From the NCBI GenBank assembly GCA_024637155.1, contig JAGXFR010000041.1:62001-126000 (forward strand): a DNA stretch of 64,000 bases, in the 5' to 3' direction. Under the pieces are notes generated by a model. That model had not been told where the DNA came from, searched no databases, and saw only the letters and a list, made by a program, of their open reading frames with translations. A program made the translations under genes and the position numbers. Below, in pieces: positions 1 through 7,757 of this stretch (positions are counted from its first letter, which is position 1; each line of letters starts with the position of its first letter). This DNA is from Burkholderiaceae bacterium (GTDB lineage Bacteria > Pseudomonadota > Gammaproteobacteria > Burkholderiales > Burkholderiaceae_E).

Positions 1-179
1 CCGACCACGGTGACCATGAACACCGGCAACAGGCTGTGGATCAGTTCCGAGGAAACATCCATCAGCAGGCTGACGAAGCCCAGCACCCAGATTCCGCGCG
101 GAATCTGCGCGCGCGCGGTGCGCGCCGACGCAGGGGCGGCGGAGGACTCCGGTGCGGACGATGACGGTTTCGCGTTCAT
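1..179 (-). CDS. MFS transporter, N-terminal part (cut by window edge)
   Basis: Only the first 59 codons are inside the window. The start is the ATG at 179-177. An alanine/serine-rich cytoplasmic N-terminus of about 25 residues is followed by a hydrophobic first membrane segment containing GFVSLLMDVSSE and HSLLPVFMV. This matches the first helix of a large group of bacterial major facilitator transporters with a DxSSE-type motif, which is family knowledge rather than something the fragment proves. The substrate cannot be told. The gene is divergent from the serine hydrolase at 285 and the 105-bp gap must hold both promoters. Confidence 0.7.
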   Translation of the reverse strand, partial: MNAKPSSSAPESSAAPASARTARAQIPRGIWVLGFVSLLMDVSSELIHSLLPVFMVTVV

Positions 180-284
180 CGGATGGATTGTCGCGCGTTC
201 CCGCGCGTGCTTGCGCTCCCGGGGAAGCGTCCCGCTTGGGCTACCATTTGCGCCATCCCCTGCCGATCCGCAAAGGACACGCAC

Positions 285-1478
285 ATGACCGCCGCGCCTG
301 CTGCCCCTGCCGTCGCCGACCCCGCCACGGTTGGACTTTCCGCGGAGCGCCTGCTTCGGCTGCGCGAGACCCTGGAAGCGGACGTCAGAACGCACCGCGT
401 GCCGGGCGCGGTATGGATGATCGTGCGTCGTGGCCAGCTGGTCTGCCGAGAGGCCATCGGCGAGCAGGATCCGGAGGCGCACACGCCGATGCGCGCGGAC
501 TCGATTTTTCGCATCTACTCGATGACCAAGCCCATCGTGTCGGTGACGGCGATGATGCTGATGGAGGAGGGCCGGCTTCATATCGCCGACCCGATCCGGA
601 AATACCTCCCCGAATTCGCCGACATGCGGGTCGCGATCGAACGCGACGGTGGCGTGGATTTCGTATCCGCGCAGCGCGAGATCACGATCCAGGACCTGCT
701 GCGCCACACGAGCGGGTTGACCTACCAGTTCCTGGGCGAGTCGGCGGTCCAGAAGATGTACGCCGCCCATGAGATCGGGTCGCTGGAGCGCGACTCGGCG
801 CAATTCAGCGCGGCCATCGCGGCGCTGCCACTGATGCATCAGCCCGGCACGGTCTGGCACTACGGCCATTCGACCGATGTGCTGGGGCGCCTGCTCGAGG
901 TCATCTCCGGACAATCGCTCGGGGAACTGCTCGCGCAGCGCGTGCTCGACCCGCTGGGCATGGTCGACACCGCGTTCCATGTCCCGGCGCGCAAGCACGA
1001 TCGGATTGCGCAGCCCTTCGCCACCGATCCCGACAGCGGGGCGGAGGTGCGGCTGGTCGACGCGCGGCACGCGCCGCGGCTTGAGATGGGGGGCGGCGGC
1101 CTGTTGTCCACCGCGCCGGACTACGCACGCTTTCTCGCGATGCTCGCCGGCGGCGGCGAGTTCGCGGGCCAACGGCTGATCGGCCGCAAGGCGCTGGAAT
1201 ACATGACGGCGGATCACCTGGGCGCGATGCCGGTGAGCACCGACCTCCTGCCGCCGGGGCACGGTTTCGGGATGGGCTTCGCGGTGCGCACCCACACCGG
1301 GATGGCGCCATTGATGGGGTCGATCGGCACCTTCCACTGGGGCGGCATCGCCGGGACGTCGTTCTGGATCGATCCGGCCGAACAGATGAGCGCGGTGCTG
1401 CTTACCCAGGCGCCGTACCAGCGCCACTACCTGCGCGTCCTGTTTCGCAACATGGTGTACGCAGCCATCGAGGACTGA
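285..1478 (+). CDS. serine hydrolase, class C beta-lactamase / esterase-like
   Basis: A 397-residue protein of the beta-lactamase class C / penicillin-binding-protein-like fold. The catalytic SxxK is Ser79-Met-Thr-Lys82 and the second motif is Tyr193-Gly-His-Ser196. A late HWGG motif near residue 350 replaces the KTG triad, as in esterase members such as EstB. No clear signal peptide is visible, so a cytoplasmic esterase or lactone hydrolase is more likely than an antibiotic-inactivating enzyme (inference). I chose the ATG at 285 because AAAGGA lies just upstream and the motif starts fit family length; an in-frame ATG at 183 would add 34 unconserved residues. The stop is 5 bp before the arsenite exporter. 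Confidence 0.85.
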   Translation: MTAAPAAPAVADPATVGLSAERLLRLRETLEADVRTHRVPGAVWMIVRRGQLVCREAIGEQDPEAHTPMRADSIFRIYSMTKPIVSVTAMMLMEEGRLHIADPIRKYLPEFADMRVAIERDGGVDFVSAQREITIQDLLRHTSGLTYQFLGESAVQKMYAAHEIGSLERDSAQFSAAIAALPLMHQPGTVWHYGHSTDVLGRLLEVISGQSLGELLAQRVLDPLGMVDTAFHVPARKHDRIAQPFATDPDSGAEVRLVDARHAPRLEMGGGGLLSTAPDYARFLAMLAGGGEFAGQRLIGRKALEYMTADHLGAMPVSTDLLPPGHGFGMGFAVRTHTGMAPLMGSIGTFHWGGIAGTSFWIDPAEQMSAVLLTQAPYQRHYLRVLFRNMVYAAIED

Positions 1479-1483
1479 GCGCG

Positions 1484-2506
1484 ATGGGCGTTTTCGAGCG
1501 CTATCTCAGCCTTTGGGTGCTGCTGTGCATCGGTGCCGGGATTGCGCTCGGCGAATGGTTTCCGGCGTTCTTTCAGGCGATCGGACGCATGGAGTTCGCG
1601 CAGGTCAATCTGCCGGTCGGGCTGCTGATCTGGGTGATGATCGTCCCGATGCTCCTGAAGGTCGACTTCCGGGCGCTGCGCGAAGTGCGCGAGCACTGGC
1701 GCGGCGTCGGCGTCACGCTGCTGATCAACTGGGCGGTGAAGCCCTTCTCGATGGCGCTGCTCGGATGGTTCTTCGTGCGCGAGGTCTTCGCACCCTGGCT
1801 GCCTGCCGACCAACTCGACAGTTACCTGGCCGGCCTGATCCTGCTCGCCGCGGCACCGTGCACGGCGATGGTGTTCGTCTGGAGCCGCCTGTCGAACGGC
1901 GACGCCAATTTCACGCTCTCGCAGGTGGCGTTGAACGACACCATCATGATCTTCGCATTCGCGCCGATCGTCGGCCTGCTGCTCGGCATCTCGTCGATCG
2001 TCGTCCCCTGGGACACGCTGTTCACCTCCGTCGTGCTCTACATCGTGATTCCGCTGGCGCTCGCGCAGCTCTGGCGCCGTCGCCTGCTCGCGGGGGGCGC
2101 GACGCGTTACGAGCGGACCCTCGCGACGCTGGGCCCGATTTCGATCGGCGCGCTCTTGCTCACGCTGGTGCTGCTCTTCGCCTTCCAGGGCGAGGCGATC
2201 CTGCGCCAGCCGCTGATCATCGCGATCCTGGCGGTGCCGATCCTGATTCAGGTGTTCTTCAATTCCGGCCTCGCCTACTGGCTGAACCGGCGCCTGGGCG
2301 TGGCGCACTGCGTCGCCGCCCCGTCCGCGCTGATCGGCGCATCGAATTTCTTCGAGCTCGCCGTGGCCACCGCCATCAGCCTCTTCGGTTTCGAGTCGGG
2401 TGCCGCGCTTGCCACGGTGGTGGGCGTGCTGGTCGAGGTTCCGGCGATGCTCGCCGTGGTATACATCGTCAACCGCAGCAAGCGCTGGTACGAGCGCGCG
2501 GACTGA
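1484..2506 (+). CDS. acr3: ACR3-family arsenite efflux transporter
   Basis: A 340-residue inner-membrane protein with about ten hydrophobic segments. It shows the ACR3/ArsB3 signatures: PCTAMVFVWS with the conserved membrane cysteine (Cys126), the following SQVALNDT segment, and the C-terminal VEVPAMLAVVYIV segment. Members export arsenite driven by the proton gradient. It starts 5 bp after the upstream hydrolase, suggesting co-transcription. No arsR or arsC is visible nearby, which is unusual for a dedicated resistance operon, so the regulator would be elsewhere. Confidence 0.9.
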   Translation: MGVFERYLSLWVLLCIGAGIALGEWFPAFFQAIGRMEFAQVNLPVGLLIWVMIVPMLLKVDFRALREVREHWRGVGVTLLINWAVKPFSMALLGWFFVREVFAPWLPADQLDSYLAGLILLAAAPCTAMVFVWSRLSNGDANFTLSQVALNDTIMIFAFAPIVGLLLGISSIVVPWDTLFTSVVLYIVIPLALAQLWRRRLLAGGATRYERTLATLGPISIGALLLTLVLLFAFQGEAILRQPLIIAILAVPILIQVFFNSGLAYWLNRRLGVAHCVAAPSALIGASNFFELAVATAISLFGFESGAALATVVGVLVEVPAMLAVVYIVNRSKRWYERAD

Positions 2507-2526
2507 GCCCAGGAGACAGGCACCCC

Positions 2527-3825
2527 ATGCGCTATTTCGACGAGGCGACGGAAACACTTGCGCGCGAGCTGCTGGCTGCGCTGCAGATCGGCAAGCTGCG
2601 CGCGATGATGACGGAGCTCGCCGGGAAGAACCGTTTCTACGGCGCGAAGTGGCGTGCGGCACAGGTCGCGCCCGCCGACATCCGCTCGCTCGACGATCTG
2701 CGCCGCCTGCCCTTCACGACCAAGTCGGAACTGGCCGCGGACCAACTCCACAACGCCCCGTTCGGCAGCAATCTCACTTATCCGATCGAGGCCTACGTAC
2801 GCTTTCACCAGACCTCGGGCACCACCGGTGTGCCGCTGCGGGTGTTCGACACCCACGAGAGCTGGGACTGGTGGGGCAGATGCTGGGCACACGTGCTGAC
2901 GGGCGCCGGAATGGGTCCCTCGGACCGACTCTTCATGGCCTTCGCTTTCGGCCCCTTCGTGGGTTTCTGGGCGGCCGTCGAGGGCGCGCGCAAGATCGGC
3001 GCGCTGATGATTCCCGGGGGCGGTCGTGATTCCGCGCAGCGCCTGGAACTGATGCGTGACCTGGGCGCAACGGGCCTGTGCTGCACGCCGACCTACGCAC
3101 TGCGGCTGGGCGAAGTCGCCCGCGAATCCGGCTTCGATCTGCGCTCGGTCCCGATGCGCGCGACGATCCACGCCGGGGAGCCCGGCGCCAGCGTGCCGGC
3201 AACCAAGCAACGCATCGAGCAGCTGTGGCGCGCGCAGTGTTTCGATCATGCGGGTGCCTCCGAGGTCGGCGCGCACTCCTTCGAATGTTCGGCGCAGCCC
3301 GGCGGCACGCACCTGATCGAGAGTGAGTTCATCGCCGAAGTTCTCGACCCCGCGACGGACGCGCCGGCGGCGCCCGGCGAGCGCGGCGAACTGGTGATCA
3401 CGAACCTCGGGCGCTGGGGCTTTCCCGTGGTGCGCTACCGCACCGGCGACGTGGTGTGCGTCGACCATCGAGCGTGCGACTGCGGTCGGGGGTTTCTGCG
3501 CTTCACCGGCGGCATTCTCGGCCGCGCCGACGACATGGTGACCGTGCGCGGCGTCAACGTGTTTCCGGCCGGAGTCGAGAACATCGTGCGCAACTTCGCC
3601 GAGATCGACGAGTTCCGCGTCACGGTGCACAAGTTTCGCGAGATGGAGGAAATGGAGGTCGAGATCGAACTGCGCTTCGGCGCGGATGCGGGGATCGCCC
3701 GGGCGCTGGCGGATCGGCTCGACATGGTGCTCTCGTTTCGGCCGCGCGTGGTGGTGGTCGAACGCGACGCCCTGCCGCGCTTCGAGTTGAAGGCGCGGCG
3801 CTTTCACGTGCGCCGCGGATCCTGA
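2527..3825 (+). CDS. PaaK-like aryl-CoA ligase (AMP-forming)
   Basis: A 432-residue member of the phenylacetate-CoA ligase branch of the adenylate-forming superfamily. Visible motifs are the P-loop-like QTSGTTGVPLRV (about residues 96-107), YRTGDVV, the cysteine pair in ACDCGRGF typical of PaaK proteins, the hinge-side LGRADDMVTVRG, and a near C-terminal lysine in RFELKARR that would be the adenylation lysine. It should activate an aromatic or similar carboxylate with ATP and CoA. It follows acr3 by 20 bp (AGGAGACAGG precedes the start) and converges on the tungsten aldehyde oxidoreductase. An aldehyde - acid - CoA-thioester route is plausible but inferred; the substrate is unknown. Confidence 0.85.
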   Translation: MRYFDEATETLARELLAALQIGKLRAMMTELAGKNRFYGAKWRAAQVAPADIRSLDDLRRLPFTTKSELAADQLHNAPFGSNLTYPIEAYVRFHQTSGTTGVPLRVFDTHESWDWWGRCWAHVLTGAGMGPSDRLFMAFAFGPFVGFWAAVEGARKIGALMIPGGGRDSAQRLELMRDLGATGLCCTPTYALRLGEVARESGFDLRSVPMRATIHAGEPGASVPATKQRIEQLWRAQCFDHAGASEVGAHSFECSAQPGGTHLIESEFIAEVLDPATDAPAAPGERGELVITNLGRWGFPVVRYRTGDVVCVDHRACDCGRGFLRFTGGILGRADDMVTVRGVNVFPAGVENIVRNFAEIDEFRVTVHKFREMEEMEVEIELRFGADAGIARALADRLDMVLSFRPRVVVVERDALPRFELKARRFHVRRGS

Positions 3826-3851
3826 GCGGACCCGCGCCGCAGGCACGAGCG

Positions 3852-6176
3852 CTATCCGCCCGCGATCGCCGTCACCAGCGCGACCCGATCCCCGTCGCGC
3901 AGCATGGCGCCGCGCTCGGTCGTGATCTGCATCTCGCCGTTCAATGCGAAGTTCAGGTGCGGGTCCTCGAAGACGTCGCTCGCCTCGGGCAGCACGCGCG
4001 CGAGCGCGGTGCGCAGGCTCGCCAGGTCCGCAACCCGCTCGTCGACGATCACCGCCCCTTCGGGCGCACCCGCGACCTTCCCGGGCAGGTCCACGCGCAC
4101 CGCGAAGCCCGTGATCGCACGCGACAGATCCTCGTGCCAGTCGAGCGCAGGAACGCCCTCCGCATTGAGTCCCGTGACCGCATAGAAGCGGCGCATGAGA
4201 ACGTCGAATTCCTTCCGATCGATCTTCTCGCCGCTGAACGGTCCCTCGGTGATCGGCTCGTCGAACCAGCGCTTGGGCAGCGTGTCGTCCTTCGCGCGCA
4301 GCCCCAGCCGATGGTTGAGCATGCGCTCGATCCCGGTGATCTGCAGCCCGGCTACCTCCAGACGCGCGGTGTCGAAGGCAACCCCCGTGACCGTCGACAA
4401 TTGCGTGGCGAAGTCCGTGAGATCGGGCAGCGTCGGCGAGTTGAAGAGCTTGGTGTTGAACCGGCACATGCCCACCGAGTCGCCGACCGCGTAGTAGTTC
4501 TCGCAGCGCCGCACCGCGATTTCCTTGCCGTCGTAGGCGTTGGGTTTCGCTGCCACGCTGCCACCGTAGAGCGCCGTCTTGAAGTCCGGATCGTCGTTGA
4601 TGCGCGCGTTGATCTCGAGCGTCACGCGATTGCGCAGGTGATCCATGCCGCGCGTGGCAACCGCGAGCCCAAGCGCGAAGGCCTTGAGGATGCGCGCGTC
4701 GTGCGGGTCCGACTGGAACAGCCCCTTGACCGCCATCCGGTAGTCGAGCGCCTCGGGTGGGTACTTGCCACGCTCCACTGCGCGCGCGGAGTCGGCGATC
4801 GTATCGCCGAAACCCTCGCGCTTGGCGGTCAGGAACAGCAGCCGTTCGATGCTCTCGTAGTTGCCCCAGGCCAGGTCCAGACCCGCCGTGTGTTCGGCGG
4901 TGATGATGCCGCGCTGCCAGAGCTCCATCGCCCAGGCGATCGCGCTGCCGGTCGATGCGGAATCCAGCCCGAGGTCGTTGAGGATATTGTTCAGCCGCAG
5001 TACCTGCTCGGGTTCGCGGATTCCGATCATCGGGCCGAACTTGCCCAGCGTCACGTACTCGGGTCCGTCGCCCTTGTCGTAGCGATCGAACTTTCCGTCG
5101 CCGTGGATGCCGTTGTAGGTGCGCCCGGCCTGGTGTTCGATCTGGGCCTGGGCCTTGTCGTAACTTGCATTCCCCGTCAGGCCCTTCAACGCGCTCGCCC
5201 CCCACCCGCCCTTGCCTTCCGGGGTCATGTCGTTCTGGTTGCGGCAGTGCACCGGGCACTTGAAGCAGCCGTCCATGCCGGGTCGGTATGCGTCGAAGTT
5301 GTCTGCGTCAAGGCTCTCGTGCCAGCTGGTGCGCTGGTTGTTCATCGTGCCCAGCGCCGAGAGCACCCGCGAGGGCTTGTAGAGAAAGGGCGTGCCCACC
5401 TTCTTCAACGCGTTGCGGATCACCGAGGTCGAGGTGATCTTCTTGCCGATCACCTTGTTGTGCGGCTTGAGCGCCGCCTGGTGCTCGGCGTCGTCCGGTT
5501 GCCCCAGCACGACGATCGCCTTCAACTGCAGCGAACCCATCTTGGCGCCCGCTCCGCCACGCGCCCAGATCGACTTGATGCCGCCCATGATACCGCTGCA
5601 CAGCACGAGGTTTTCGCCGCTCGTGGTGATGCGGGCCATCGCCATGTCCTTGCGCTCCACGCACTCGAAATCGCGCTCGACGGCGGCGGCCATGTCTAGA
5701 TTGTCGAGTCCCACGTAGGGAGCGGCATCGTGGAACGCGATCTCGTCGCCGCGCATCGTCATCAGCGTCCAGCGCGGCGCGCGCCCGTGGAGAACGATGT
5801 GGTCGTACCCGTGGCGCTTGACGAAGGCCGGAAAATAATCGCCCGCGTTGCTGTCGAGAATCGCGTCGGAATCCGGTGAGCGACTCGTGAAGTTGCCGCG
5901 CGTGGCCGAAGGCATATCCCCGGTGAGCGCCCCCGATCCGAAAATCAGCGGCACCTGCGCATCGAGCGCATCGCGCGCCTCGTCGAGCAGGTTGTAGAGC
6001 AGGTACATGTTGGCGCCGCGCCCGCCGATGAAGCGCTCCAGCACGTCGCGCCCCAAAAAGGCCCGTTGTGTCGTGCCGCGCTCCAGGTCGACGAACAGCG
6101 TCGCTCCCTGCGCCGGGTACTGCGGCTGCTCGTGCATGCGCGCAATCAGTTGCGCGATCCGTTCCCGAATGTCCAT
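3852..6176 (-). CDS. aor: tungsten aldehyde:ferredoxin oxidoreductase with C-terminal MoaD/ThiS-like domain
   Basis: A 774-residue AOR-family protein that would oxidise aldehydes to acids with a tungsten bispterin and one [4Fe-4S] cluster. The N-terminal AOR domain has GRGANMYLLYNLL; three cluster cysteines lie in CFKCPVHC, and a fourth candidate is in GMCRFNTK. Family members are usually near 600-620 residues. Here about 80-85 extra C-terminal residues look like a ubiquitin-like MoaD/ThiS domain (LNFALNGEM, then GDRVALVTAIAGG) and finish exactly in Gly-Gly. The start at 6176 is preceded by GGTGGGA; an upstream in-frame ATG at 6245 lies inside an inverted repeat and is less likely. No separate electron-transfer subunit is adjacent. 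Confidence 0.88.
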   Translation of the reverse strand: MDIRERIAQLIARMHEQPQYPAQGATLFVDLERGTTQRAFLGRDVLERFIGGRGANMYLLYNLLDEARDALDAQVPLIFGSGALTGDMPSATRGNFTSRSPDSDAILDSNAGDYFPAFVKRHGYDHIVLHGRAPRWTLMTMRGDEIAFHDAAPYVGLDNLDMAAAVERDFECVERKDMAMARITTSGENLVLCSGIMGGIKSIWARGGAGAKMGSLQLKAIVVLGQPDDAEHQAALKPHNKVIGKKITSTSVIRNALKKVGTPFLYKPSRVLSALGTMNNQRTSWHESLDADNFDAYRPGMDGCFKCPVHCRNQNDMTPEGKGGWGASALKGLTGNASYDKAQAQIEHQAGRTYNGIHGDGKFDRYDKGDGPEYVTLGKFGPMIGIREPEQVLRLNNILNDLGLDSASTGSAIAWAMELWQRGIITAEHTAGLDLAWGNYESIERLLFLTAKREGFGDTIADSARAVERGKYPPEALDYRMAVKGLFQSDPHDARILKAFALGLAVATRGMDHLRNRVTLEINARINDDPDFKTALYGGSVAAKPNAYDGKEIAVRRCENYYAVGDSVGMCRFNTKLFNSPTLPDLTDFATQLSTVTGVAFDTARLEVAGLQITGIERMLNHRLGLRAKDDTLPKRWFDEPITEGPFSGEKIDRKEFDVLMRRFYAVTGLNAEGVPALDWHEDLSRAITGFAVRVDLPGKVAGAPEGAVIVDERVADLASLRTALARVLPEASDVFEDPHLNFALNGEMQITTERGAMLRDGDRVALVTAIAGG

Positions 6177-6220
6177 CCGACGTTCCCACCCGCATCCGCT
6201 GCTGGAACCGTCACGGTACC

Positions 6221-6252
6221 GCAGCAATTGGTGGATGTCCACCAATTGCTGC
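6221..6252. repeat. perfect 15-bp inverted repeat upstream of aor
   Basis: GCAGCAATTGGTGGA at 6221-6235 and its exact reverse complement at 6238-6252 are separated by two bases. It lies between the DUF1059 gene and the aor start, both on the minus strand. No T-run follows on either strand, so a regulator-binding site (or an mRNA hairpin) is more likely than an intrinsic terminator. Confidence 0.75.
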
Positions 6253-6294
6253 GCGGACGAGTGCGCTCGGCGCAGCCGGCGCCCCGGCCGATCT

Positions 6295-6489
6295 TCAGGC
6301 GGGCGGTGCCCCGTCCTGGATTGCCTGCTTCAGCATTCCCCGGAATTCGGGCGTGTCCTGGTGTCCATGAACCGACACCGCATGCTGCACCGCAACTTCC
6401 AACAACTCTTTTTCGCTGTCCGCGGAGATCGCAACCGTGCACTTTGTTTCACTCGGGAACTCTCGACAGTCGACGTACTTGCGTCCCAT
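6295..6489 (-). CDS. DUF1059 family small protein
   Basis: A 64-residue soluble protein with the DUF1059 pattern: an early CREF cysteine motif, CTVAISADSEKELLE, and a HAVSVHGH segment. The family's biochemical role is not established. The start is well supported by GAGGAGG seven bases upstream. It is the first gene of the minus-strand run leading into aor, with 118 bp and the inverted repeat between them, so it may share aor regulation (inference). Confidence 0.75.
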   Translation of the reverse strand: MGRKYVDCREFPSETKCTVAISADSEKELLEVAVQHAVSVHGHQDTPEFRGMLKQAIQDGAPPA

Positions 6490-7148
6490 GATGACCTCCT
6501 CATGTCTGGTAACGTGGGATCGTAAATGGGGGGGATGGGGCCGCCAAGCGGCACACCGCGTAGCCTACGCAGCCGGGAGTGCCGCAACGGCCTCCTGCCG
6601 CATTTACAACTCCATTCATACGAGCAATCGCGCGGAACTCAAGCAGTAGGGGATTTGCGCTCCGCACCACGCCCGTAGCGCAGGCGCGACGCGCCGCCGT
6701 GACCGCCGTACCATCCGGATCGGCGGCAATGCCGGGGGAGAGATGACGACGACTAGACGGGATGAGCCCACTCAGGCGGGCTTGATCGAAACCGATCGGG
6801 GCGCGGTCTACCCGTGGCACTGCGACCATGTCGGCCACATCCTCGCGCGACCTGTCCGGCGCCATCAGCCCTGCGACCCGAAAGAAGCGCACCCCCGCCC
6901 GGTCTGCGCGCTCCGGGTGAAGGGCGACAGCGCCCGGGACAGGGGGCCGGCCGTGCGAAAGAACCAGGGGTCATGGTGTTCCTTGTCGTTTCCGGATGCG
7001 GCTGACCACCCGCCGCCCGTCGCGGATCTGCGCGGTGATGGTCCGGCGTCATCGTCAAGAGCGAAGTGAGTGGTTGCCGTAGTCGCAGCGGAGCGTGGCA
7101 GCGCCCCTCGACAAACGAAGAAACCAGAATCGTGGGGTCCACGAATTC
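6490..7148. other. 659-bp stretch without an intact gene
   Basis: Open frames here on both strands are short, overlapping and arginine/proline-rich, and none gives a recognisable full-length protein. The one recognisable signal is a thioesterase-like N-terminus at 6743 (listed separately). The region probably records decay of an older gene or genes between the aor and deacetylase clusters. Confidence 0.55.
6743..6838 (+). pseudogene. N-terminal remnant of a thioesterase-family gene
   Basis: A well-formed start (GGGGGAGAG before ATG 6743) opens a frame whose first 32 codons include RGAVYPWHCDHVGHI. This closely resembles the N-terminal hotdog-fold acyl-CoA thioesterase motif, where the sequence normally continues MNV..YV..FDEA. 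Here similarity stops after GHI; the frame continues to 7069 as unrelated arginine-rich sequence. I read this as a truncated gene. The similarity is from memory of the family and the stretch is short, so chance cannot be excluded. Confidence 0.4.
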
Positions 7149-7757
7149 CTACTCCGCAAGCCGACTCGGAACAAGGCCACGTCGGCCGAGGTTGGAAAGA
7201 AACTCCGGCAGCACCTTGACCAGTTCTTCGGGGCGGTTGATGCCGCGGCCGCCGTCATGCATCAGGACGATGTCGGCGGCCTGCGCCGCGCCCAGTCTGC
7301 GGGCAATCCCGCGCGCGCAGCCCAGCGGTCCCCAATCCACCGCGCTGCGGTCCCACAGCACCAGGGTCTGCCCGCCGCGTTCGGCTTCCTCGATCATACA
7401 AGAGCGCAAACGTCCATGCGGCGGCCGAAAAAACTTCGGCGCCCGCCCGATGAGGTCGGCGATTGCGGCGGCGCCATCCCGAACCTCTCTGCGCGCGCTC
7501 GAGGCGAGCAGCGTCCAGGGATGGCGATGGCTCCAGGTGTGATTTCCCAGTTCGTGCCCGTTGTCCGCCACGCGGCGCACGAGCGCAGCCTGCTCGAGCG
7601 CGTAGCGCCCGACCACGAAAAACGTGGCGTGAACCTGCGCGTGCGCCAGAATATCGAGGATGCGCGGCGTCCACCGTGCGTCCGGCCCGTCATCGAAGGT
7701 GAGGACCACGCGCCCGGCCTCAGCTGGCTGCGCGAACCGGGGCGGCAGACTCGCCAT
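7149..7757 (-). CDS. polysaccharide deacetylase (NodB homology domain)
   Basis: A 202-residue carbohydrate esterase family 4 protein, essentially one NodB domain. It has the metal and catalytic motifs TFDDGP, HTWSHRH, RPPHG and the late LMHDG. It would remove N- or O-acetyl groups from a glycan. No signal peptide is obvious, so it may act on a lipid-linked or cytoplasmic-face intermediate. GGAGG sits six bases before the ATG at 7757; an ATG at 7775 in the same frame lacks this. It overlaps the 3' end of the glycosyltransferase by 38 nt, so the two are almost certainly translationally coupled. Confidence 0.88.
   Translation of the reverse strand: MASLPPRFAQPAEAGRVVLTFDDGPDARWTPRILDILAHAQVHATFFVVGRYALEQAALVRRVADNGHELGNHTWSHRHPWTLLASSARREVRDGAAAIADLIGRAPKFFRPPHGRLRSCMIEEAERGGQTLVLWDRSAVDWGPLGCARGIARRLGAAQAADIVLMHDGGRGINRPEELVKVLPEFLSNLGRRGLVPSRLAE

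Noticed and set aside
2275-5259. Open frame of nearly 1000 codons on the minus strand across the ligase and aor genes
   Set aside because: It runs antisense to the ligase and out of frame with aor; its translation is arginine/histidine-rich without motifs. Long spurious frames are expected in GC-rich DNA.
6500-6892. 130-codon minus-strand frame beginning MRFFRVAGLMAPDRS
   Set aside because: No ribosome site, no family recognised, and it overlaps the thioesterase remnant. Treated as part of the degenerate region.
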